Below, piece after piece: positions 53,200-61,449 of a DNA stretch of 64,000 nt. Both the position numbers and the translations under genes were made by a program. Source of the stretch: Metallococcus carri (lineage in GTDB: Bacteria > Actinomycetota > Actinomycetes > Actinomycetales > Dermatophilaceae). The stretch is from NCBI RefSeq assembly GCF_011440275.1, contig NZ_JAAOIV010000003.1, positions 310,001-374,000 of the forward strand, in the 5' to 3' direction. The first letter of the stretch is position 1. Every line of letters begins with the position of its first letter. The notes beneath the pieces were generated by a model. The model had not been told where the DNA came from and ran no database searches. It saw only the letters and a list, made by a program, of their open reading frames with translations.

Positions 53200-53861
53200 G
53201 TTGTCTCCTCCGAGTCGGGGCCGGTCATCGCCGGCCGGGCGAACCAGCGGCCCACCGTGGACGGGTGCACGCCCAGGTGGCGGGCGATCTGCTTGTTCGA
53301 CCAGCCCTCCTCGTCCCGCAGCAGCACCGCCGCCTCACGCCCCTCACCCCGCGATACCGCCGCCGTCGCCACCGGGACGGACGGCATCACCGGCTGACCC
53401 ACGGGGACATCCGCCGCTGTCGGCGGCTCGGCAGAAGGGTCGGATGCGGGCGCGGGGACGGGGCGGGTGAGGATGACGGTGAGGTGGGTGATCGCCAGCA
53501 GCACCAGCGGGGGCACCGCCGCGACGGACGCGGCGAGCACCGCCGGCACGTCGGCGTCGGCGGCGACGACGGCATGGATCGCGTTGGCCGTCACCGACAC
53601 CACCGCTCCGGCGGCCAGCAGCCCCCACGGGTACCACGCCTGCCGGTGCCCGGCCAGGGCGACCACGGCGACGGTTGCGACCACGATGATGCCGTCCACG
53701 ATCAGCGGCCACGCCCACGCCTGCCCCGCCTCGATCCCGGAACGCCGGGCCAGGTCCGCCAGAGCGGTGAACGACAGCCAGAACGCTCCCGCGGCGATGA
53801 ACACCGTCCCGCCCGCCGCGGTCACCACCGCCCACCGCCTCCCCGCCTGAACCGCCATCAC
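53196..53861 (-). CDS. DUF2637 membrane protein with C-terminal HTH
   Basis: A 221-residue protein with four TM helices in residues 10-130 (for example AWPLIVDGIIVVATVAVVALAG), the DUF2637 arrangement found in actinobacterial conjugative plasmids, then a cytoplasmic tail ending in a helix-turn-helix (WSNKQIARHLGVHPSTVGRWF). This puts a DNA-binding domain at the membrane. Overlaps both neighbours by four bases. Confidence 0.82.
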   Translation of the reverse strand: MMAVQAGRRWAVVTAAGGTVFIAAGAFWLSFTALADLARRSGIEAGQAWAWPLIVDGIIVVATVAVVALAGHRQAWYPWGLLAAGAVVSVTANAIHAVVAADADVPAVLAASVAAVPPLVLLAITHLTVILTRPVPAPASDPSAEPPTAADVPVGQPVMPSVPVATAAVSRGEGREAAVLLRDEEGWSNKQIARHLGVHPSTVGRWFARPAMTGPDSEETT

Positions 53862-54790
53862 AACCCCCTCCCCGGTACGGCCGGGCGGGCCGACCCGGGG
53901 CGGCGGTCGAACCAGCCGACCCCTGCCGGTGACGCGGTCTGCGTCGCGGAGGTCGTCGTGCGCCTGACGGGGTCGGGGTGAACGGCGCGGTAGGCGGATC
54001 GGACGGTCGCGGTGATCTCCCGCGGCCCAAAGTCCGACTTCGCTGCCGTCAGCACCGCATCGAGGGCATCAGCGAGCGGGACGCCGCCTTCGGCCAGTCG
54101 GCACGACGCCCAGAACAGTTTGAGATTGCGGTCGGTGTCCTGCCGGTCCACCCACCGCGCCAACCGCTCCGCATCCTCCCGACCCACCCGCTGCCCGCCG
54201 ACCGGACGGGGGCGGATCGGAGGGTGGGGGTCGAGGAAGTCCCGCAACCTGCCCGCATCCGGCTCGCGTCCCGGGCCGGGGGCGACCTGGACAATGCGGT
54301 ATCCGACCGTGGCGGCGCCGATGGGTCGGGACGAGGGCGGGACGATGATGTATCCGCCGTCGCCACGGAAATCGACTCCCGCGCGCCCGGCCTGCCAGGA
54401 CCGTTGCGCGGTGCCCGGTGTCGCCGGGTAGTAGGCGTGCATGCCGCCCGTGGGGGTGCGCACCAGCAGCTCCCAACCCTCGACCAGACCCGCGTCGCCG
54501 GCACGGCGGAAGCTCGCCCGCCCGTCGACCGGGCCGTGCACGTCCACATCCACCACCACCAGCCCGGACGGCGCCCCCGTGGGGACGGCGATGTTCGCGC
54601 CCGGCCACCGTCGCCACCACGCCGACACCTGGGCGGGATCGGTGCTCGCGTCGTGGAACCCGTGCCCGGTCAGGGGGCGCTTGCCGCCCGGCACGCACGG
54701 GAACACCGGCACCCCAGCGTCCGCGAACCGTGCCGCGGCCGCAGGCAACGGCAGGCCCGCTGCCTCGGTGAACAGCGACGCGGCCCGCAT
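53858..54790 (-). CDS. Bifunctional DNA primase/polymerase (prim-pol)
   Basis: A 310-residue replication protein: FADAGVPVFPCVPGGKRPL is the prim-pol opening motif, with VVVDVDVHG (metal-binding Asp) and the HAYYPATPG region of the AEP fold. A helical C-terminal part (AERLARWVDRQ...) follows. Probably primes replication of transferred single strands. ATG 54790 touches the ArdC stop. Confidence 0.88.
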   Translation of the reverse strand: MRAASLFTEAAGLPLPAAAARFADAGVPVFPCVPGGKRPLTGHGFHDASTDPAQVSAWWRRWPGANIAVPTGAPSGLVVVDVDVHGPVDGRASFRRAGDAGLVEGWELLVRTPTGGMHAYYPATPGTAQRSWQAGRAGVDFRGDGGYIIVPPSSRPIGAATVGYRIVQVAPGPGREPDAGRLRDFLDPHPPIRPRPVGGQRVGREDAERLARWVDRQDTDRNLKLFWASCRLAEGGVPLADALDAVLTAAKSDFGPREITATVRSAYRAVHPDPVRRTTTSATQTASPAGVGWFDRRPGSARPAVPGRGL

Positions 54791-55878
54791 CACAAGCCCC
54801 TCACCGCGGTATCCGCCGCCCGAGACGCCCGCGCCGGCTCCACCCGCGCCGCCGTCGCAGGCCGCTCCGCCCGCGCAGGGCGTTCGGTACGCGGGGCGTC
54901 GCGGTTCAGGCCGGGCGGGTCGCCTCCGCCGAGCTGCACGGTCGGGAGGGCATCGAGGATCGCCCCGGCGGTCTTGCGGACCCGCTCTCCGGTGGCCTGC
55001 ACCACCTCGGCGGGGTCCTTGTCCTTCACCGTCCCGGCCCACCCCGACACATACGGGATCGTGTACGAGCTGGTGTCCATGCCGTGCGCGGCGCCGATCA
55101 TCAACGCCACCGACTCCGCCTCCACCTCCCCGATCCCGCGATGCCGTGTCGCATCCGGGTTGTCGGGGCCGTGCAGGCGCACATGCGCGAGCTCGTGCGC
55201 GAGGGTCTTCACCTGCGCGGCATCGTCCATGTCCATCCGCACCGAGACCGTGCGATTCGTGTAGTCGGTCAGGCCGTTCGCGCCGTGGATCAGCCCGGCG
55301 CGCTCGACCCGCAGCACCGCGAATCCTTCCGCTTCCACCAGGCCGGCCAAGCCCTCCCATAGCCCTTCGGGCGCGGCGCCTTCCAGCAGCACCGGCGCAG
55401 CGCGCTCAGGGATCGGATCACCCGTCGTCTGCGACACGTCCCAGACATAGGCCGGCTTCGCGCCGACCATCCGGGAGCGCACCGCCTCGCCCGGCTTCGG
55501 CTTCTCGAACCGCCCCAGCCGGCGCCACGACAACGAGTCCCGCGGGGTCGAGGACGCGAACCGGCCCGTCACCGGGGCGAAGATCATGTACCCCGGCTGG
55601 CCCTTCTCCACCTGACGGCCGAGTGTCTGCCACTGCTTGTACCCGGCGACATACGTCGGCTCCGTCGCCGACACCCGCCCCTGCTCGAAAGCGTCGAGAT
55701 GCTGAGCCCAGATCAGCAGCGTGTTCCCAAACGACCGCGACCGGAACCGGGCTGCGAACTCGAGCGCGCGACGCCAGTCGTCCCCGGAGGAAAGCTGACC
55801 GACCGCAGCCGCCAGCCGTTCATGCAGCGCGTCGAGCTTCGCATCCCGCGCGGCCCGCTGATCCTCGGTCGCGGCCAT
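54790..55878 (-). CDS. ArdC-like antirestriction protein
   Basis: A 362-residue protein: N-terminal ssDNA-binding ArdC domain (about 1-120, NTLLIWAQHLDAF, YVAGYKQWQTLG) and a zincin-like domain with HELAHVRLHGP as zinc motif. The family protects entering DNA from host restriction. The C-terminal 50 residues are Arg/Ala-rich. It is the first gene of the long transfer operon (strong GGAGGAGG site before ATG 55878), so it would be expressed early after entry. Confidence 0.87.
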   Translation of the reverse strand: MAATEDQRAARDAKLDALHERLAAAVGQLSSGDDWRRALEFAARFRSRSFGNTLLIWAQHLDAFEQGRVSATEPTYVAGYKQWQTLGRQVEKGQPGYMIFAPVTGRFASSTPRDSLSWRRLGRFEKPKPGEAVRSRMVGAKPAYVWDVSQTTGDPIPERAAPVLLEGAAPEGLWEGLAGLVEAEGFAVLRVERAGLIHGANGLTDYTNRTVSVRMDMDDAAQVKTLAHELAHVRLHGPDNPDATRHRGIGEVEAESVALMIGAAHGMDTSSYTIPYVSGWAGTVKDKDPAEVVQATGERVRKTAGAILDALPTVQLGGGDPPGLNRDAPRTERPARAERPATAARVEPARASRAADTAVRGL

Positions 55879-56102
55879 CGGTGTCCTCCTCCCGGCGTGT
55901 CACACCGCACACGGCGGATGACTCCTGCGACCAGAAGGTGCGCCAAGAGGAACAGCGAAGGTCGAGACGGACGACGGGCAAAGTTGGCGACCGCCAGGCG
56001 CAGCGCTGAACCCGACGTGGTCAAACTCGGTCTACATCATCCGCTGGCGCCCTGGCGATCTGAGCACCAAAACATGAGCGTTTCGCCTGGGCATACGCGC
56101 GT
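55879..56102. other. 224-bp intergenic region, start of the transfer operon
   Basis: Contains the GGAGGAGG ribosome binding site of ArdC (about 55,885), the element motif at 55936-55943, and the end of the AraC gene on the right. No further gene seen. A promoter for the large operon to the left should lie here. Confidence 0.5.
55936..55943 (-). promoter_or_regulatory. Element motif AGGTGCRC upstream of ardC
   Basis: AGGTGCGC, 58 bases before the ArdC start. It shares the reverse-strand run GCGCACCTTCTGG with the site at 50658 (GTGCACCTTCCTGG). Confidence 0.4.
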
Positions 56103-57134
56103 TCAGTCAGGGTTTGAGCGTGCCGGAGCACCACTGCTGATTCTGCGATACTCCGACGGGCACACGCCGATGCTCCTGCGGAACTGACGTGCAGCGAAGT
56201 CAGGGTCGTTCCAACCCACCCTGGCGGCGATGTCCGAGATAGGTGAATTCTCCACGCGCAGGAGGTGGGCCATTCGTTCGGCACGGAGCATCGTCAGGTA
56301 CGAGATCGGCGATTTCCCAAACGCATCGACGAAAACTCGACGCAGCTGAGACACCGACAGATGCGCTCGCGCCGCGAGCTCGGTCACCGTCCAATGACGA
56401 TCCAACTCCACACGCAAGGACCGTGCAATATCCAACGCCTCAGGACGTACAGGGCGGAAGAGGCGATGCCGCGGCACGGTGGGAACCGACGCGTTTCGCC
56501 GCGCGACAGCGGTTCCCTCATTGGCGACCACGAGAAACGGAACCAAGACATCGAATACGGCAGAAACTAGCGATTGCGCCCGATAGAAACGATCAGGAGG
56601 CACGCCCTCGACACTCAACGCAGCCAACTCGTCAAGCCACGGCATCATCAGCCCCGCCCGGTGCTTACCGATGCGCAGAACCTGGGTGGGTTCCGCATAA
56701 TGCGTATCGAGGAACTGGCTCGCGTCGAGTCGCTCTTGGAACCGTGAAGCGTACTGCCAAAACACTTGGTCAATGACATAGTCTCGGTCGAGATAGAGCG
56801 TCGTGGTCGCTACCCACCCGTCGGGTTCAGCACCACAGAGAGTGTTTGCCGCCAGAACAACGACATCACCGACGCTGACAAAGTGCGCGCCAAACTCACT
56901 GAAGAGTCGAGCCCGACCCGCCCGTATGACAATGAACTTGACGCAATCGAAAGCGATTGGCTCAACCGGATCGTGCGCGACTTGCGTTCGGGCGAGCAAC
57001 GGCGAGAACGCGGCCACCGGCGCCGCCGGCACACCAGCAGACTCCGTAGGCCCCTCCCACCGAACATCGCCAGTCATAGTTGGCAATCGAAGGGCACTCG
57101 CGTCTGAGAATCGAGTACCCCTAACGGTACTCAT
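56103..57134 (-). CDS. AraC-family transcriptional regulator
   Basis: A 343-residue regulator: cupin-like N-terminal domain (residues about 40-200), then two HTH motifs in the C-terminal 100 residues (WTVTELAARAHLSVSQLRRVF, then ISDIAARVGWNDPDFAARQF). Base composition here looks less GC-rich than in neighbours, with more AT-rich codons, suggesting a separate origin. Either ATG 57134 or ATG 57077 could start it. Its target is unknown; the kdp genes downstream are read in the same direction toward it. Confidence 0.85.
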   Translation of the reverse strand: MSTVRGTRFSDASALRLPTMTGDVRWEGPTESAGVPAAPVAAFSPLLARTQVAHDPVEPIAFDCVKFIVIRAGRARLFSEFGAHFVSVGDVVVLAANTLCGAEPDGWVATTTLYLDRDYVIDQVFWQYASRFQERLDASQFLDTHYAEPTQVLRIGKHRAGLMMPWLDELAALSVEGVPPDRFYRAQSLVSAVFDVLVPFLVVANEGTAVARRNASVPTVPRHRLFRPVRPEALDIARSLRVELDRHWTVTELAARAHLSVSQLRRVFVDAFGKSPISYLTMLRAERMAHLLRVENSPISDIAARVGWNDPDFAARQFRRSIGVCPSEYRRISSGAPARSNPD

Positions 57135-57174
57135 ATGACGCTTGCCAGAACCCTAACGGCTACCTCACGTTGAA

Positions 57175-57194
57175 CAGTTTGCGTGCAGTTTGCG
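57175..57194. promoter_or_regulatory. Direct repeats CAGTTTGCG upstream of the AraC gene
   Basis: CAGTTTGCG at 57175-57183 and 57186-57194, 11 bases apart (one helical turn), in the gap before the AraC gene. A second pair, CCCTAACGG at 57119-57127 and 57151-57159, flanks the first start codon. Direct repeats on one face are the usual AraC binding pattern; this is an inference. Confidence 0.4.
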
Positions 57195-57205
57195 CCGAGG
57201 TAAGG

Positions 57206-57601
57206 TCACCAGACCATCGGGAGGAGAGATGCGAGGAATCCTACTGCTGCGGTGCAGAGCATGGTGATCGCTAGGGTCTGGCAGAGACGTTCCGGGTGGG
57301 AGCGTTTGTGCAGGCGGAGTCGGTCGGGCCGGCGTTCGGGAACGTATCCGGTGACGGTGGTCGAATCGTGGTCGCGAAGATCATCGCGGGGTGTGAGGGG
57401 GCGCGTATAGGTGCGTTCCTTCGCGCTCCATATCGCGATCTGCTGCTGATCGAGGTCCTCGACGATGGTGACGTTCGTTGGGGTGCGCGGACCATCGATG
57501 GCGGCGATGATGAGCGCTGCGATCAGGAAGGGGATGCCGATGATTGCACCGATCCAGGACAGCATTTCGCCAATGATGCCGATGGTGTCGGTGATGCTCA
57601 T
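57206..57601 (-). CDS. Small membrane protein downstream of kdpE
   Basis: A 131-residue protein: two hydrophobic segments at about 8-38 (IGEMLSWIGAIIGIPFLIAALI) and about 105-130 (MLCTAAVGFLASLLPMV), with a charged central part. ATG 57601, 20 bases after kdpE ends. No family recognised. Position suggests cotranscription with kdpDE. Confidence 0.66.
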   Translation of the reverse strand: MSITDTIGIIGEMLSWIGAIIGIPFLIAALIIAAIDGPRTPTNVTIVEDLDQQQIAIWSAKERTYTRPLTPRDDLRDHDSTTVTGYVPERRPDRLRLHKRSHPERLCQTLAITMLCTAAVGFLASLLPMVW

Positions 57602-57621
57602 CGCTGCGGCGTGCTTTGAGG

Positions 57622-58314
57622 CTAGATGGTCATGCCGTCGAGCCGGTAGCCCATGCCGGGTTCGGTGAGCAGGTGGGCAGGGTTGCTGGGGTCTTCTTCG
57701 AGTTTGCGGCGGAGTTGGGAGACATAGAGGCGGAGGTAGCCGGTGTCTTCGGCGTGTTCGGTGCCCCAGATGGTGGTGAGGATGGTTTGGCGGGTGACGA
57801 GTTTCCCGGCGTTGCGGATGAGGATGTCGATGAACTGCCACTCGGTGGGGGTGAGCCGAATCTGTTTCTGCCCGTCGGAGGTGTCGCGGGTGACGCTGTG
57901 GGCGGCGAGGTCGATGGTGACGTTGCCGAGGTGCACCACGGGCGTAGCGTCTTCTTGGGGAACACGCCGTGTAAGGGCGCGGATGCGAGCGAGGAGTTCT
58001 TCGACGGCGAAGGGTTTGGTGATGTAGTCGTCGGCGCCGGCATCGAGGGCTTCGACCTTGTCGGCGGCACCGGCGCGGCCGGACACGACGAGGATGGGGG
58101 CCTGGGACCAGCCGCGGATGCCGTGGATGACTTCGATGCCGTCGAGTTCGGGCATGCCGAGGTCGATGAGGAAGATGTCCGGGTGATGGTCGATGGCTGC
58201 CGTAATCGCCTGGGCGCCGTCGGCTGCGGTGAAGATCTGGTACCCCTTGGCGGTGAGGGTGATGCGCAGGGCGCGGAGGATCTGGGGGTCGTCGTCGGCG
58301 ATGAGGATCTTCAT
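57622..58314 (-). CDS. kdpE: KdpE response regulator
   Basis: A 230-residue OmpR-type regulator: receiver domain with acidic pair DDD near 8-10, phospho-acceptor Asp in IFLIDLGMPE (about 52) and TKPF Lys; winged-helix C-terminal domain with LTPTEWQFIDILIRNAGKLVT. Phosphorylated KdpE turns on kdpABC when potassium is low. Start overlaps the kdpD stop by four bases. Confidence 0.95.
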   Translation of the reverse strand: MKILIADDDPQILRALRITLTAKGYQIFTAADGAQAITAAIDHHPDIFLIDLGMPELDGIEVIHGIRGWSQAPILVVSGRAGAADKVEALDAGADDYITKPFAVEELLARIRALTRRVPQEDATPVVHLGNVTIDLAAHSVTRDTSDGQKQIRLTPTEWQFIDILIRNAGKLVTRQTILTTIWGTEHAEDTGYLRLYVSQLRRKLEEDPSNPAHLLTEPGMGYRLDGMTI

Positions 58315-60806
58315 GACGGCTCCTGGCTCGTGGAGATCGTGGGGAGGGAGATGACCATGGTGAGTCCGCCACCGGGGGTGTCCTCGGGGGTGAGGGTGCC
58401 GTGCATGGCTTCGATAAAACCGCGCGAGAGGGCAAGGCCCAGGCCCAGGCCGGTGGTGTTGTCGGTGTCGCCGAGGCGTTGGAACGGCAGGAAGATATCG
58501 TCCAGTTTCTCGGGCGGGATGCCGGGTCCGCGGTCGACGATACGGATTTCGAGACGGTCTCCGAACGTGCTGGTGCTGACGTGGATGGGGGTGCCGGCCG
58601 GGCTGTAGCGGTGCGCATTGGTGAGGAGGTTGACGAGCACACGTTGAAGCAGGACCGGGTCGGCATGCGCCACCGCGTCACCGTGATTCAGCGCGAGAGT
58701 CACGTCGGTGGGCCCGAGGTGGAGTTCGTCGAGGGCGGGCGCGATGGTCTCGGCGGGATCGGTCGGGATCTCCGCGATAGTGAGCACGCCCGCCTGCAGC
58801 CTGCTGACATCGAGGAGGTCAGTGACCAGAGTCGCGAGAGCGCCGAGGCTCTCCTCGGCGGTGTCGAGCAGTTCCCTCTTCTGCGCGGACGCCAAGTCGG
58901 GCCCTGCCGCTTTGAGACCCCCGACAGCGGCGGATGCAGCCGCGAGCGGGCGACGCAGATCATGACTGAGCGCGGACAGGAGCGCACCGCGCACCCGATC
59001 CGATGCCGCGATCGGCTCGATCTGCTTCGCCGTCTCGGTGAGGTGCTCGTGTTCCAAGGTCGCGGCGAGTTGCGCGGTGACGACGGCAAGGAGGCGTTGC
59101 TCGGACGCGGCAAGGTCCGGGCCGTGCAGTTCTAAGGTGGTGTCGTCGGTGATCCGGATACTGGCGTGATAATTGTCGGGCAGCGGTTCCCCGGACCGGG
59201 CGAGGACGTCTTCGCCGCGCATGAGCCGCACGCCGGGGAGTTGGAAGGCTTCGCGGGTGCGGTCGATGAGTGCTTGGATCGCGTTGTCTCCGCGAAGGAC
59301 GCTGCCAGCGATGGTCTGGATGAGTTCAGATTCGGCGGCGGAGCGTCGGGCGGCTCGGGTGTAACGGGCAGCCCGGTCGACGACGAAACTCACCAGGCCC
59401 GCGATAAGGACGTACAGGACCAGGGACAGCAGATGATGCGGCTGGTGAATGTGGATCGTGTACAGCGGTTCGATGAACAGGAAATCGAGCGTGATCCCCG
59501 ACAGGACGGCGGCGAACAGGGCTGGCCAGATCCCTCCGACAAGTGCGACGACGACGACCAGGAGCTGGTAACTGAGGACGTCGGTGGTGATCGAGTCTTC
59601 GCTGCGGAACACGCTCAGCAGTGCGGTAAGCGCGGGCCCGCCCAGGAGCGCGACCACGAACCCGAGGATGCGTCGTTTACGGGTGAGCGCTCCGGTCAGA
59701 GGGGGCAGGGTGAAGCGTTTGCCGGCGGCAGCATGGTTGACCATGTGCACGTCGATGTCCCCGGATTCACGGACGACGGTCGCGCCGATCCCGGGTCCAG
59801 TAAACGCGGCGGTGACGCGTCCACGGCGGCTGGCACCGAGAACGAGCTGCGTGGCGTTGACCGAGCGGGCGAACTCCACCAGCGCGGTGGGGATGTCCTC
59901 CCCGATGACCTGATGGTAGGTGCCGTTGAGTTTCTCGACGAGCGCACGCTGCTCGGCAAGGGTCGCCGGGTTCCCGCTGCGGAGCCCGTCTTGACTGGTG
60001 ATGTGCACAGCGATGAGCTCGCCGCCGGCGGAGCGGGCCGCGATCCGCGCGCCGCGGCGCAGCAGCGTCTCGCCTTCGGGGCCGCCGGTGAGGGCGACGA
60101 CGACGCGTTCGCGGGCTTCCCAGGTGCTGTCGATGCCGTGATCCTTGCGGTATCCCTTCAGCGCCTGATCGACCTCGTCCGCGAGCCAGATCAGGGCGAG
60201 CTCACGCAACGCGGTGAGGTTCCCGAGGCGGAAGTAGTTCGACAAGGCGGCGTCGATGCGTTCAGCCGGGTACACGAATCCGCCGCTGAGCCGGTCGCGG
60301 AGCGCTTGCGGGGCGAGGTCGACGACCTCGATCTGTTCCGCACCGCGGAGGAAGCTGTCGGGGACGGTCTCTCGTTGCGGGACGCCGGTGATCTGTTCGA
60401 CGACGTCGTTGAGGGATTCGATGTGCTGGATGTTGAGGGTGGAGATGACGTCGATGCCGGCGGTGAGGAGTTCTTCGACGTCTTGCCAGCGTTTGTCGTT
60501 CTTCGAGCCGGGCGCGTTGGTGTGCGCGAGCTCGTCGACGAGCGCAATACCGGGGCGACGATCCAGCACCGCCTGCAGGTCCATCTCCTCGAGGGCAATC
60601 CCGCGATGTTCGATGCGTGTGCGCGGGACGGCCGGGATTCCCGCGGTCATCGCCGCCGTCGCGGCGCGGCCGTGGGTTTCCACGATCCCGACGACGACAT
60701 CTTTCCCGTTCCCGAGGAGGCGTCGCCCTTCTTCCAGCATGGTGAAGGTCTTGCCGACGCCGGGGGCAGCGCCGAGCAACACCCGAAGCTGCCCCCGTTT
60801 CGGCAT
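58311..60806 (-). CDS. kdpD: KdpD sensor histidine kinase
   Basis: An 831-residue membrane sensor. The N-terminal KdpD domain has Walker A GAAPGVGKT near 12-20; then a UspA-like domain (about 230-360), four TM helices (about 390-500), a GAF-like region, and the kinase with H-box SALSHDLRRPLAA and ATP-binding VNLLTNAHRYSP, DRGPGIPP, GLGLGLALS. It senses potassium or turgor, and the USP part binds c-di-AMP in some species. All catalytic motifs are present. Confidence 0.95.
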   Translation of the reverse strand: MPKRGQLRVLLGAAPGVGKTFTMLEEGRRLLGNGKDVVVGIVETHGRAATAAMTAGIPAVPRTRIEHRGIALEEMDLQAVLDRRPGIALVDELAHTNAPGSKNDKRWQDVEELLTAGIDVISTLNIQHIESLNDVVEQITGVPQRETVPDSFLRGAEQIEVVDLAPQALRDRLSGGFVYPAERIDAALSNYFRLGNLTALRELALIWLADEVDQALKGYRKDHGIDSTWEARERVVVALTGGPEGETLLRRGARIAARSAGGELIAVHITSQDGLRSGNPATLAEQRALVEKLNGTYHQVIGEDIPTALVEFARSVNATQLVLGASRRGRVTAAFTGPGIGATVVRESGDIDVHMVNHAAAGKRFTLPPLTGALTRKRRILGFVVALLGGPALTALLSVFRSEDSITTDVLSYQLLVVVVALVGGIWPALFAAVLSGITLDFLFIEPLYTIHIHQPHHLLSLVLYVLIAGLVSFVVDRAARYTRAARRSAAESELIQTIAGSVLRGDNAIQALIDRTREAFQLPGVRLMRGEDVLARSGEPLPDNYHASIRITDDTTLELHGPDLAASEQRLLAVVTAQLAATLEHEHLTETAKQIEPIAASDRVRGALLSALSHDLRRPLAAASAAVGGLKAAGPDLASAQKRELLDTAEESLGALATLVTDLLDVSRLQAGVLTIAEIPTDPAETIAPALDELHLGPTDVTLALNHGDAVAHADPVLLQRVLVNLLTNAHRYSPAGTPIHVSTSTFGDRLEIRIVDRGPGIPPEKLDDIFLPFQRLGDTDNTTGLGLGLALSRGFIEAMHGTLTPEDTPGGGLTMVISLPTISTSQEPS

Positions 60807-60808
60807 GA

Positions 60809-61423
60809 TCAGTCCTCCAACTCGTCCAGGGCGAGGTTCAGTTCCAGAACGTTCACCCTCGATTCTCCCAAATACCCGGCATCCGGGCCCTGGGTGTGTG
60901 CCGCGACGAGCTCCCGTACCTGCTCCACGGGGATCCCGCGTGCGTCGGCGACCCGGTCGATCTGGATCTGCGCGTACGCGGGGCTGATGTGCGGGTCCAG
61001 TCCCGACGAGGACGCGGTGACCGCATCCACGGGGACTTCGGCCTCGGTGACGCCGTTGAACTCTGCGACCTGGGCTTTGCGTTCGGTGATCGCGGCGATC
61101 AGGTCCTCGTTCTCCGGCCCGTAGTTCGACCCGGAGGAGGCGCCTCCGTCGTACCCGTCGCCGGCGGCGGAGGGCCGCGACTGGAAGTACTCGGGCAGCG
61201 GGTTGCCGTCCGCGTCGGTGAAGGACTGGCCGATCAGCGACGACCCGACCGGGTCACCGTCCTGGTTGGTGATGATCGACCCGTTGGCCTGGGCGGGCAA
61301 AGCGACCTGCCCGATGCCGGTGATCACCAGGGTGTAGCCGACACCTAGGACAAGGGTCAGGAGCGCCATGGCGCGGGTGGCGACCCAGATGGTGCGCCCG
61401 ACTCCACGAGCTTGTGTGTTCAT
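60809..61423 (-). CDS. kdpC: KdpC subunit
   Basis: A 204-residue protein with one N-terminal TM (MALLTLVLGVGYTLVITGIGQVALP) and the KdpC core (GSSLIGQSFTD, YFQSRPSA, DPHISPAYAQIQ). It supports potassium transport by KdpA with KdpB. Ends two bases before kdpD begins. Confidence 0.95.
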   Translation of the reverse strand: MNTQARGVGRTIWVATRAMALLTLVLGVGYTLVITGIGQVALPAQANGSIITNQDGDPVGSSLIGQSFTDADGNPLPEYFQSRPSAAGDGYDGGASSGSNYGPENEDLIAAITERKAQVAEFNGVTEAEVPVDAVTASSSGLDPHISPAYAQIQIDRVADARGIPVEQVRELVAAHTQGPDAGYLGESRVNVLELNLALDELED

Positions 61424-61449
61424 GATGTTCTCTTCTTTCCGAAGGTGTG

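Noticed and set aside
57602-57621. Riboswitch or c-di-AMP leader for the kdp genes
   Set aside because: The operon leader would lie upstream of kdpA, beyond base 64,000; the short gaps inside the operon have no room for one.
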